Positions 1 through 6,196 of a DNA stretch of 6,197 bases are shown piece by piece (position 1 is the stretch's first letter; each line of letters begins with the position of its first letter). Source of the DNA: Candidatus Pelagibacter sp. (GTDB taxonomy: Bacteria; Pseudomonadota; Alphaproteobacteria; Pelagibacterales; Pelagibacteraceae); NCBI GenBank assembly GCA_028100865.1, contig JAOHJV010000023.1, positions 1-6,197 of the forward strand. The letters are read 5' to 3'. The notes under the pieces were generated by a model. It did no database searches. It saw only the letters and a program-made list of their open reading frames with translations, and was not told where the DNA came from. A program made the position numbers and the translations under genes.

Positions 1-2
1 TT

Positions 3-404
3 AATGGTAAAATAAACAAATTTGTTAATAAAAGAAACCCAGATACTATCTTTATTCCATTTCCAGACAGACATATTGATCATAGAGTAATTTTTGATTC
101 TTCAATTGTTGCTTCTAGACCAATCAAACAAAACTTTCCTAGAAATGTTTTATTATATGAAACATTATCTGAAACGCATTGGAATGTTCCAACAGCTGAG
201 CCAAGTTTTGTTCCTGATTTTTTTATTAATATTGATAGACAGCTTAAAAACAAGTTAGTAGCACTAAAGCTATATAAATCTCAAATAAATGAAAAAAGTC
301 CTTCTCGCTCAGCAGATGCGGCAGAAGCACTTGCTAAATTTAGAGGTAGTCAAAATGGCTGCAAATTTGCGGAAGCCTTTAAAGTCGCTAGAATTGTAAT
401 TTAA
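3..404 (+). CDS. PIG-L/LmbE-family deacetylase, C-terminal part
   Basis: The gene is cut by the left edge. An open frame runs from base 3 to a TAA at 402-404 and gives the last 133 residues. It carries the second metal-binding signature of the PIG-L/LmbE fold, HxDH (HIDH, fragment residues 24-27), preceded by the typical 'PDTIFIPFPDRH' strand. Further on are 'LLYETLSETHW' and the closing 'RGSQNGCKFAEAF' segment, which is usual in this family (R..G...G..YAEAF). Known members are zinc-dependent hydrolases that remove acetyl groups from N-acetylglucosamine conjugates, such as in bacillithiol or mycothiol synthesis, or modify surface sugars. The N-terminal zinc motif (HPDDE type) would lie outside the window, so catalytic competence cannot be judged. 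The substrate is unknown; in a Gram-negative bacterium a glycan or nucleotide-sugar substrate is a guess. The gene is probably not co-transcribed with the binding-protein gene, given the 145-base gap. The family call is firm; the specific function is open. Confidence 0.85.
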   Translation, partial: NGKINKFVNKRNPDTIFIPFPDRHIDHRVIFDSSIVASRPIKQNFPRNVLLYETLSETHWNVPTAEPSFVPDFFINIDRQLKNKLVALKLYKSQINEKSPSRSADAAEALAKFRGSQNGCKFAEAFKVARIVI

Positions 405-523
405 ATCTAAATTATTCAAAAATATTATTATAATTAATACTAAGCTTACCTTTTTTTTGGGTAAAACTAATTAATTTATATATTGATATTATTTTTAGAT
501 CCTATTTAATTTTACTTTTATAA

Positions 524-535
524 ATTGTTAACAAT
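524..535. repeat. 12-base perfect palindrome upstream of livJ
   Basis: ATTGTTAACAAT reads identically on both strands and ends 14 bases before the ATG of the binding-protein gene, just ahead of its Shine-Dalgarno sequence. It also directly follows the TATAAA at 519-524, so it would overlap a transcription start there. The position fits an operator for a dimeric regulator, but short palindromes arise by chance in AT-rich DNA. The regulatory role is inference only. Confidence 0.3.
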
Positions 536-539
536 AAAA

Positions 540-546
540 GAGGAAG
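540..546 (+). promoter_or_regulatory. Shine-Dalgarno of livJ
   Basis: GAGGAAG lies immediately before the ATG at 550, with about five bases between the GAGGA core and the start codon. This fixes the start, which also gives a complete signal peptide. Confidence 0.75.
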
Positions 547-549
547 ATA

Positions 550-1740
550 ATGAAAAAACTATTTATTGCTGCGTTTATGTTTGTTTCAAGTTTTGGAACT
601 AATGTAATGGCAGACGGACATGCGATTAAGATGGGGATCATCTTAGGATTTACTGGTCCTATTGAATCTCTAACACCAGCAATGGCAGCATCTGCAGAAC
701 TTGCTTTTAAAGAAGCATCAGACTCAGGTTCACTGTTAGGTGGAAAAAAAATTGAAGTAGTAAGAGCAGACTCAACTTGTGTTGACTCAGCAGCAGCAAC
801 TGCAGCAGCTGAAGGTGTTATTTCACAAGGTGTAGCAGCTATCATGGGTGCTGACTGTTCAGGTGTAACTGGTGCAATTGCATCAAATGTTGCTGTACCA
901 AATGGTGTAGTAATGATTTCACCTTCGGCTACTTCACCAGGATTAACAACTTTAGACGACAAAGGATTCTTTTTTAGAACAGCTCCTTCTGATGCTAGAG
1001 GTGGACAAATCTTAGCTGACGTAACTAAAGATAGAAAAGTTAAAAGTGTAGCTATAACTTATACTAATAATGATTACGGAAAAGGTTTAGCTGATGTTTA
1101 TAAAGCGGCTGCTGAAGCTCATGGCATTATAGTTACAGCTGTAACTGCTCATGAAGATGGTAAAGCTGACTACTCATCTGAAGTTGCAACACTAGCTTCT
1201 GCTGGTGGTGATGCTATGGCTGTAATTGGTTATCTTGACCAAGGTGGTAAAGGTATGATTCAAGCTGCTCTAGATTCAGGTGCATTTGATAAGTTTGTTT
1301 TATCAGATGGTATGATCGGTCAATCACTTGTTGATGCATTCCCTAAAGGTTTAAAAAAATCTTTTGGTACTATGCCAGGTTCAACTGGAAAAGGTGCAGG
1401 AGTATTTGCTGATGTTGCAAAAGCTGCAGGTATAGACTCTTCTGGTCCATACACTGGTGAATCTTATGATGCAGCAGCGCTAATAGTTTTAGCAATGCAA
1501 GCAGGTAATTCTGCTGATAGAGCATCAATTGCAAAAAATGTAATGAGTGTTGCTAATGAACCTGGAACTAAAATTTATCCAGGTGAGCTTAAAAAAGGAT
1601 TGGATTTACTGGCTAAAGGTAAAAAGATAAATTACGAAGGTGCAACTGGAGTAACTTTTACTAATGTTGGTGAAGCTGAAGGTTCTTTCTTAGAGCAAGA
1701 AATCAAAGGCGGAAAATTTAAAACTAAAAAACAAAGATAA
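550..1740 (+). CDS. livJ: LIV-type ABC transporter periplasmic amino-acid-binding protein
   Basis: This is a complete 396-residue type I periplasmic binding protein (Peripla_BP_6 / LivJ family). It captures a solute, most likely branched-chain or other neutral amino acids, and delivers it to a LivHM permease. A Sec signal peptide is clear: MKK, a hydrophobic core, and probable cleavage after NVMA (residues 18-21), leaving DGHAIKMG as the mature N-terminus. 'GIILGFTGPIE' (29-39) is the family's first strand. The only two cysteines, C77 and C103, fit the LivJ disulfide. S104 and the 'SPSAT' segment (124-128) match the positions that hold the ligand's alpha-carboxylate and alpha-amino groups in LIV-binding proteins. 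'YTNNDYGKG' (171-179) and 'YTGESYDA' (301-308) are also typical. The protein is rich in Ala and Gly and the gene looks less AT-rich than its neighbours, as often seen for highly expressed genes. It is followed by a strong terminator and points towards the livH-livM operon, which is probably its partner. Family is certain; exact ligand is not. Confidence 0.92.
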   Translation: MKKLFIAAFMFVSSFGTNVMADGHAIKMGIILGFTGPIESLTPAMAASAELAFKEASDSGSLLGGKKIEVVRADSTCVDSAAATAAAEGVISQGVAAIMGADCSGVTGAIASNVAVPNGVVMISPSATSPGLTTLDDKGFFFRTAPSDARGGQILADVTKDRKVKSVAITYTNNDYGKGLADVYKAAAEAHGIIVTAVTAHEDGKADYSSEVATLASAGGDAMAVIGYLDQGGKGMIQAALDSGAFDKFVLSDGMIGQSLVDAFPKGLKKSFGTMPGSTGKGAGVFADVAKAAGIDSSGPYTGESYDAAALIVLAMQAGNSADRASIAKNVMSVANEPGTKIYPGELKKGLDLLAKGKKINYEGATGVTFTNVGEAEGSFLEQEIKGGKFKTKKQR

Positions 1741-1754
1741 TTATTATCTAATTT

Positions 1755-1789
1755 AAAACCCCAGTAATGAATATTACTGGGGTTTTTTT
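1755..1789 (+). terminator. Strong intrinsic terminator, probably bidirectional
   Basis: A perfect 14-base-pair stem (AAAACCCCAGTAAT at 1755-1768 with its complement at 1773-1786) closes on a GAAT loop. On the plus strand it runs straight into T7 (1783-1789), a textbook Rho-independent terminator 14 bases after the livJ stop. On the minus strand the same hairpin starts seven bases past the TauE/SafE stop and is followed by a shorter T4 tract. It can therefore also end the opposing operon, though with a weaker tail. Confidence 0.93.
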
Positions 1790-1793
1790 ATAC

Positions 1794-2556
1794 TTAAGTA
1801 CTCCCTAAAATCCTTAAAACACCAAAGCCTGAAATAATAATTAAAAAATAGAAAACAACTGTTCTATAAAATTCTTCTTTGCTTTTAACAAAAAATTTAT
1901 CTCCTATAAAAACTCCGATTGGTAAAATTATAATCAAAGGTAGAGTTCGATAGACAGTAGTCATATCAACAATACCCACAAAGAAACTCAAGATAAAAGC
2001 ATAAACATCTGTTAAAAAAAATAGTGCAGCTAATGATCCTCTAATAACAGTTGGATGAATACTAGTTACTAATAAAAATAATGCTACTGGCATTCCTCCA
2101 AGTGTTGTTAATCCGTTTAAGGTACCAGAAATAATTCCTGTTATAATTTTTGACTCATTATTCTTAATATTTTTATTAGAGTATCTTCTCATTAATAAAA
2201 TTGAGAAAATGATAATGATTATACAAACGTAAAAATGAGTAGTTTCAGGGGCCAGATACTTAAGCAGATATAATCCAATTGGTGATCCAATTACAATACC
2301 AATTAAAACTTTAAAAACTAAATTCCAGTCTATCTTATTCCATATATATGGAGCCATAAAAATACTTATTAAAACTTCAAGTATTAATATGATTGGAACT
2401 ATTTCAATTGTAGGAAGTATAAATGAAAAACCTGAGATACAAGTTGCTGAAAAACCAAAGCCATTAAATCCTCTTTATAATTGATGCAATAAATACTGTG
2501 AATATTACAAAATAAATTTCTACTAAACTAAGTTGAAAATAGTATAAAAAATCCAT
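1794..2556 (-). pseudogene. TauE/SafE (TSUP) family permease, interrupted by a one-base frameshift
   Basis: TauE/SafE proteins are inner-membrane permeases of about 250 residues with two repeated halves. Known or proposed substrates are sulfite, sulfoacetate and other small anions. The ATG at 2554-2556 lies one base after the MFS stop and opens a frame encoding MDFLYYFQLSLVEIYF... that ends at a TAA (2464-2466) after 30 residues. From 2471 the frame one base over continues with GFNGFGFSATCISGF, the glycine-rich signature of the first repeat. It then runs without a stop through GSPIGLYLLKYLAPE and the second repeat's GTLNGLTTLGGMPVALF to the TAA at 1794. Removing one base from AAGAGGA gives ...IIKGFNGFGFS... 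and a normal 253-residue protein, so a single inserted base explains everything. Without the shift, only an ATG at 2357 could start the remainder. That 187-residue product would lack the first conserved helices and has no Shine-Dalgarno, so I doubt it is the native start. The cause may be a true mutation, a sequencing error or programmed frameshifting. The family call is firm. Confidence 0.85.
2464..2477 (-). other. Frameshift site in the TauE/SafE gene
   Basis: Read on the minus strand, the upstream frame is ATA AAG AGG ATT TAA, while the conserved downstream frame is GGA TTT AAT GGC (Gly-Phe-Asn-Gly). The downstream frame is closed on its 5' side by a TAA at 2475-2477. The two frames therefore overlap by only a few codons, and the extra base must lie within about 2470-2475 (AAGAGG where AAAGG or AAGGG is expected). 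Confidence 0.85.
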
Positions 2557-2557
2557 C

Positions 2558-3721
2558 TTATTTTTGTTCTTTAAAGTCTGCTCTAAGTGTTGATAAAACA
2601 ATGGTGATTAGGAAGATTATACAAATTAGATTCATTGTTTTCCAACTTGTTAAAGTTAGAAAAACTCCTGCAGATAAACTTGCTACTGCTTGTATAGAAT
2701 AAACAATTAAATCATTGAAACCTTGTGCTTTAAATTTTTCATCTTCTCTGTAAGACAAAACCAATAAACTTGTTCCAGATATAAATAAAAAATTCCAACC
2801 AAATCCTAAAAATATTAAAGCAATTAAGTAATTAACAAAATGCTGTTCAAATAAACTAGTCAAAATTGTTATTAAGAATAAAACAACACCTGCATACATT
2901 ATCTTACTATGTCCAAATTTTCTTATTAAATTTCCTGTAACTAGTGATGGCAAAAACATTGCTGCAATATGAAGCTGAATTACAAGTCCTGTTTTAGTTA
3001 AGCTAATTTTTTCCATTACATGCATACTTATTGGTGTTGCTGTCATTAAAAATGACATTACCGCATAAGCAAATGCAGATGCTACTAAAGCCTGTAGAAA
3101 TCTTGGTTGAGAAATTAATTCTAAATAACTACGTACAATTTTTTTATTAATACTATTTGGTTTATGTCCATCTTTATAAAATAATAAAAAAATTGTTGAG
3201 GTGAGAGTTAAAGCTGCAAGTGCAATATAAGATCCAGCATATAAATGTTCAGCTATAATATTTTTTGTTATATTGGCAATATTTGGTCCTATAAAAGCTG
3301 AACCTATTCCTGCTAATAATATAATTGATATTGCCTTAGGTGCCATATCTTTTTTTACTGTTTCTACAGCTGCAAAACGATATTGATGACTAAAAGCTAC
3401 TCCTGCACCCAGTAAAAAACATGAAAAATTAAAAAGAATGAAACTTTCATTAATTATTGCATAAGCAGCTAGAAGAGATGATAAGGAGCTTGCTATAGAA
3501 GCAAGTATAAAGCCTGCTCTTCGTCCAATTATACTCATGATCTTTGCTGCAAAAATTGCAAAAATAGCTATACCTACAATTGATAAGGCCATCGGCAGAG
3601 TTGCTAAAAATTTTACTGGGCTAAATTGAGAACCAATTATTCCACTTAAAAAAACTGTTACAGGTGCAGCAGTGAATGCAAAAATCTGACTTAATATTAA
3701 TAGCCAAAGATTTTTATTCAT
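2558..3721 (-). CDS. Major facilitator superfamily (MFS) transporter, substrate unknown
   Basis: A 387-residue, strongly hydrophobic protein with the length and roughly 12-helix pattern of an MFS permease, a secondary transporter of the inner membrane. The loop between helices 2 and 3 carries 'GRRAGF' (residues 66-71), a form of the MFS signature GxxxDRxGRR. 'SHQYRFAAVE' (111-120) and 'PKAISIILLAGIGSAFIGP' (128-146) resemble a proteobacterial MFS subgroup often labelled drug or metabolite efflux. A hydrophilic loop (about 184-200) separates the two six-helix halves. The open frame extends 12 codons further, to 3757, but the start at 3721 is preferred: there MNKNLWLL begins a normal helix, and its ATG shares one base with the stop of the small upstream ORF (TAATG). 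No Shine-Dalgarno is visible, so translation is probably coupled. It sits between the miniprotein and the TauE/SafE gene, whose ATG is one base after its stop. Whether it imports or exports cannot be read from sequence. Confidence 0.85.
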   Translation of the reverse strand: MNKNLWLLILSQIFAFTAAPVTVFLSGIIGSQFSPVKFLATLPMALSIVGIAIFAIFAAKIMSIIGRRAGFILASIASSLSSLLAAYAIINESFILFNFSCFLLGAGVAFSHQYRFAAVETVKKDMAPKAISIILLAGIGSAFIGPNIANITKNIIAEHLYAGSYIALAALTLTSTIFLLFYKDGHKPNSINKKIVRSYLELISQPRFLQALVASAFAYAVMSFLMTATPISMHVMEKISLTKTGLVIQLHIAAMFLPSLVTGNLIRKFGHSKIMYAGVVLFLITILTSLFEQHFVNYLIALIFLGFGWNFLFISGTSLLVLSYREDEKFKAQGFNDLIVYSIQAVASLSAGVFLTLTSWKTMNLICIIFLITIVLSTLRADFKEQK

Positions 3722-3789
3722 TAAAACATATACTTGTCTGCTATATACATAGCCCAAGCTATTGCGGCACCCAATATAATATATTTCAT
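3721..3789 (-). CDS. 22-residue hydrophobic membrane miniprotein
   Basis: A short ORF fills the gap between livM and the MFS gene exactly. Its ATG is seven bases after the livM stop, and its TAA overlaps the MFS start by one base (TAATG). The product begins MKYIILGAAI and ends ADKYMF: a Lys near the N-terminus, about 14 hydrophobic residues including a Trp, then charged residues. This pattern fits a single-pass inner-membrane peptide. No Shine-Dalgarno is evident; both this ORF and the MFS gene probably depend on coupling to livM translation. It may be a small transporter subunit, or a leader peptide whose translation sets MFS expression. I do not recognise a named family. The packing of its ends against both neighbours is the main reason to think it is real; ORFs this short also occur by chance. 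Confidence 0.6.
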   Translation of the reverse strand: MKYIILGAAIAWAMYIADKYMF

Positions 3790-3796
3790 ATTGTAA

Positions 3797-5167
3797 TTAT
3801 TTAATCTCTATTTTTTCTGGAAGTATACCTTTTGGACGGTATCTCATTATCAATAATAATCCAAGGCCCATCATCAAATATCTAAAATAAGGAACACTCT
3901 CAATTAAATGAATTTTCAATGCGTGAGTATCTGCCATTCCTGATGTAAATACGTTAATTAAAAATAAAGCAATAGGGGCGGCTTCTATCCATAAAAACCA
4001 TACTGCAAATCCACCTAAAATTGCTCCAAAATTATTACCACTTCCTCCAACTATAACCATTACCCAAATAAGAAATGTATATCTCATAGGTCTGTAACTA
4101 CCTGGTGTAAACAAACCATCTTGAGTCACCAACATTGCTCCAGCTATTCCGACAATTGCTGAACCTAAAATAAATATTAACAAATGTTGTTTAACAACAT
4201 TTTTTCCCATTGCGTTTGCAGCTTCTTCATTATCTCTAATTGCTCGCATCATTCTTCCCCATGGAGAATAAAGTGCTTTTTGAGTAACTATTAATAAAGC
4301 TATAACTACAATTAAAAATAATCCTGAGTAACAAAGTTTCACAAAAACTGATGATCCTTCAATAACTAACTGATTGAGTGCAGCCTGTTTATCTGCAACA
4401 TTAGAAATTATTTCTAATTTACTTGAATTAAATTTTGCAACCAAATTTATGAACCAATCAGTAGTCTGAAGATTAACTTCATAAGGTACGGGCCTATCCA
4501 ATCCAATTACATTTTTGACCCCTCTTGATAACCAATCTTCGTGTTTGATTATTGCAATGACAATTTCAGAAATTAGCAATGTAGCAATTGCTAAATAGTC
4601 AGCTCGTAACCCAAGAGCAACTTTTCCAACCACAAATGCAAGTCCTCCTGCAAAGAAAGCTCCAACAATCCATGAAAACATAATTGGCAACCCAAAGCCT
4701 CCAAGAAATCCTGTCTTTGCAGGATTAACAGCTTCAATTGCCTCAATTCCAGGTTCGGCAGTTACTCTAATGATTATAATTCCTGCAATAATAATCGCTG
4801 CAATTCCATAAGTTCTAAAATTTGATTTATCAAAATTTTTTAGGATAAAGCGAATTGCTAATATCATTACTATGATTAACCATAAGCACATTAAGATATC
4901 AAAACCTCCAGCTCGCCATGCTTCTTGAACTGGATCAACTGATATTAAAACTGCAGCTAGTCCACCTAAGGCTGCATATCCCATAAGACCAAAATTAATT
5001 AAGCCAGCATAACCCCATTGTACATTCGCTCCCATTGTCATAACTGCGGAAATTAAACACAGATTAAAAATTGAAAGAGCGACATTCCATGATTGAAATA
5101 TCCCAACCAATACAATTAAACCCATCATTATTGAGTAAGCCACAATTATATCTAGATTTTTTCTCAA
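3797..5167 (-). CDS. livM: LIV-type ABC transporter permease LivM
   Basis: A 456-residue inner-membrane permease of the BPD_transp_2 (LivM) family, one half of the channel through which solute from the binding protein crosses the membrane. Family landmarks appear in order: 'WGYAGLINFGLMGYAALGG' (51-69, cf. GQLSLGHAAFMGIGAY), 'LGLRADYLAIATLLISEIV' (186-204), the cytoplasmic ATPase-contact loop 'SPWGRMMRAIRDNEEAANAMG' (301-321), 'VGGSGNNFGAILGG' (373-386) and the terminal 'RYRPKGILPE' (442-451). The start is TTG (5165-5167), supported by the Shine-Dalgarno at 5172-5180 and a 4-base TTGA overlap with the livH stop; the next Met is residue 14, inside the first helix. It is longer than the well-known E. 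coli protein (about 425 residues), with extra hydrophobic sequence around 88-140 and a polar stretch around 232-272. Its pairing with livH is certain; the substrate depends on the binding protein. Confidence 0.92.
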   Translation of the reverse strand: MRKNLDIIVAYSIMMGLIVLVGIFQSWNVALSIFNLCLISAVMTMGANVQWGYAGLINFGLMGYAALGGLAAVLISVDPVQEAWRAGGFDILMCLWLIIVMILAIRFILKNFDKSNFRTYGIAAIIIAGIIIIRVTAEPGIEAIEAVNPAKTGFLGGFGLPIMFSWIVGAFFAGGLAFVVGKVALGLRADYLAIATLLISEIVIAIIKHEDWLSRGVKNVIGLDRPVPYEVNLQTTDWFINLVAKFNSSKLEIISNVADKQAALNQLVIEGSSVFVKLCYSGLFLIVVIALLIVTQKALYSPWGRMMRAIRDNEEAANAMGKNVVKQHLLIFILGSAIVGIAGAMLVTQDGLFTPGSYRPMRYTFLIWVMVIVGGSGNNFGAILGGFAVWFLWIEAAPIALFLINVFTSGMADTHALKIHLIESVPYFRYLMMGLGLLLIMRYRPKGILPEKIEIK

Positions 5168-6174
5168 AGCACCTTCCCTTTAAATATGCCATTAGGTCTA
5201 TACAACAAAACAATCACCAGTATGGAGAACGACACAGCAAATTTATAATCAGTTGATAGTAATTGAACAAGAGTTTCTGGTTCCATACTTTCTGGCAAAA
5301 TATACATAAAAAATTTCTTGTATGCATACGTTATGAATATCTCTGAAAAAGCTATAACGTAACCTCCTAAAAATGCTCCGAAAGGGTTACCAATACCTCC
5401 AACTATTGCAGCAGCAAAAATTGGAAGCATGTTGTTAAAATATGTAAAAGGTTTAAAACTTTTATCTAAACCATACAGAGCACCACCAATTGTTGCCAAA
5501 ATACCTGCAATAATCCATGTGATCATGACCACTCTTTTAGGGTCAATTCCTGATAATAAAGCTAGATCCTCATTATCTGAGTACGCTCTCATACTTTTTC
5601 CTGTTTTAGTTTTGTTTAAGAACCAAAATAAGATGGAGACCAATATGAGAGTTACAAATATTGTTATTACTTGGCTAGATTTAATTGCTAATCCTTCATT
5701 AAGTCCTGTCATTTCTTTAAACTCACCTGCTTTAATAATAAATTTTTCTCCATCAAAAAATCTTCTGTCAGATGGACCAATTATTATCCTTACTACTGCT
5801 TGAGTTACAAACATTACACCAATACTAACCATTGCAAGTTGGACAGGTGGACTTTTGTTAACCCTATAATATCTAAATACAAATTTATCTATGAAGAGCA
5901 TGTAGCCAATCATAAAAATTATAGCAAATGGTATGGCAAGAAGAGCTGTTGGTAAAACACCTAAAGAAATACCCAGTGATTGAAAATACCATGTGAATAA
6001 AATAGTTACCATAGTTCCAAATGCCATCATGTCTCCAGTTGCAAAATTTGCAAACCTTAAAATTCCATAGATTAAAGTAACAAAAATTGCACCAAGAGCT
6101 AATTGTGAACCATAGGTTAGAGCTGGAACAAAAATATAATTTAATAATAAAATAATTGCGTTTATAAAATCCAT
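5164..6174 (-). CDS. livH: LIV-type ABC transporter permease LivH
   Basis: A 336-residue inner-membrane permease of the BPD_transp_2 (LivH) family, which pairs with LivM to form the amino-acid channel. Landmarks: 'GSQLALGAIFVTLIYGILRFANFATGDMMAFG' is the N-terminal family block (22-53; GxxxALxAxGLxLIYGxxxxxNFAHG-like), followed by 'VQLAMVSIGVMFVTQ' (111-125), the cytoplasmic loop contacting the ATPase 'KTGKSMRAYSDNEDLALLSGID' (190-211), 'AAAIVGGIGNPFGAFLGG' (254-271) and the closing 'VLLYRPNGIFKG' (322-333). About eight hydrophobic segments are visible. The ATG at 6174 has a near-perfect Shine-Dalgarno (GGGAGG) and lies one base after the stop of the preceding gene. The livH stop overlaps the livM start (TTGA). 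The polar insert at about 134-166 is usual for LivH proteins. Together with livM and the ATPase remnant upstream this is a standard LIV operon. Confidence 0.93.
   Translation of the reverse strand: MDFINAIILLLNYIFVPALTYGSQLALGAIFVTLIYGILRFANFATGDMMAFGTMVTILFTWYFQSLGISLGVLPTALLAIPFAIIFMIGYMLFIDKFVFRYYRVNKSPPVQLAMVSIGVMFVTQAVVRIIIGPSDRRFFDGEKFIIKAGEFKEMTGLNEGLAIKSSQVITIFVTLILVSILFWFLNKTKTGKSMRAYSDNEDLALLSGIDPKRVVMITWIIAGILATIGGALYGLDKSFKPFTYFNNMLPIFAAAIVGGIGNPFGAFLGGYVIAFSEIFITYAYKKFFMYILPESMEPETLVQLLSTDYKFAVSFSILVIVLLYRPNGIFKGKVL
5172..5180 (-). promoter_or_regulatory. Shine-Dalgarno deciding the TTG start of livM
   Basis: On the minus strand AAGGGAAGG ends four bases before the TTG at 5167-5165. 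It lies inside the last codons of livH. No ATG or GTG in the livM frame is comparably placed, so this sequence fixes the rare TTG start. Confidence 0.75.
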
Positions 6175-6175
6175 G

Positions 6176-6196
6176 CTATCCTCCCAAAAAAGAGCT
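6176..6196 (-). CDS. Last six codons of upstream gene, probably a LIV ABC ATPase (LivF/LivG type)
   Basis: At the right edge one minus-strand frame reads Ser-Ser-Phe-Leu-Gly-Gly then TAG (6176-6178), one base before the livH ATG. LIV-transporter ATPases characteristically end in a short '(A/S)-(Y/F)-L-G-(G/E)' tail, and livF or livG genes usually adjoin livH. Six residues are too few for proof; the call rests on tail resemblance plus operon context. Confidence 0.5.
   Translation of the reverse strand, partial: SSFLGG
6180..6185 (-). promoter_or_regulatory. Shine-Dalgarno of livH
   Basis: GGGAGG on the minus strand lies five bases before the livH ATG. It sits within the last codons of the preceding gene, which supports tight translational coupling. 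Confidence 0.8.

Larger units (their letters stand above)
405..549. other. AT-rich intergenic region with probable livJ promoter
   Basis: This gap between the deacetylase stop and the binding-protein start is very AT-rich and has no convincing ORF. It should hold the promoter of the binding-protein gene. Two TATA-like hexamers could serve as -10 elements, TATAAT at 429-434 and TATAAA at 519-524, but neither has a good TTGACA-like partner at the right distance, and such hexamers are common by chance in this composition. The only notable structured sequence is the palindrome at 524-535. A weak TTACC/GGTAA hairpin around 446-464 is not a convincing terminator. I see no recognisable riboswitch. 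Confidence 0.4.

Noticed and set aside
446..464. TTACC-T8-GGGTAA hairpin as a terminator for the deacetylase gene
   Set aside because: The stem is only five pairs, the T-run lies in the loop rather than after the stem, and AT-rich DNA gives such structures by chance.
528..962. Minus-strand open frame of 144 codons opposite livJ
   Set aside because: It is antisense to the signal peptide and N-terminal lobe of the well-supported binding-protein gene. Its Ser/Ala/Pro-rich product has no family motif and arises from reading Ala/Gly-rich codons backwards.
2441..2483. AAGAGG-ATTTA-ATG inside the TauE/SafE gene as the start of a separate small gene
   Set aside because: On the minus strand the spacing looks like a ribosome-binding site, but this ATG is in the third frame, opens only about 21 codons, and the AGGA bases are explained by the conserved Gly-Phe-Asn-Gly codons.
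3722..3757. Longer MFS start at 3757 (12 extra residues)
   Set aside because: The extension (MGYVYSRQVYVL) overlaps the small ORF in another frame and is polar for an MFS N-terminus. The Met at 3721 begins the normal first helix and forms a TAATG junction.
5071..5256. Plus-strand open frame of 61 codons across the livH-livM junction
   Set aside because: It is antisense to both permease genes across their start-stop overlap, with no sign of being coding.
5429..5803. Plus-strand open frame of 124 codons inside livH
   Set aside because: It lies wholly antisense to livH, has no plausible Shine-Dalgarno or domain, and is explained by the codon bias of the real gene.
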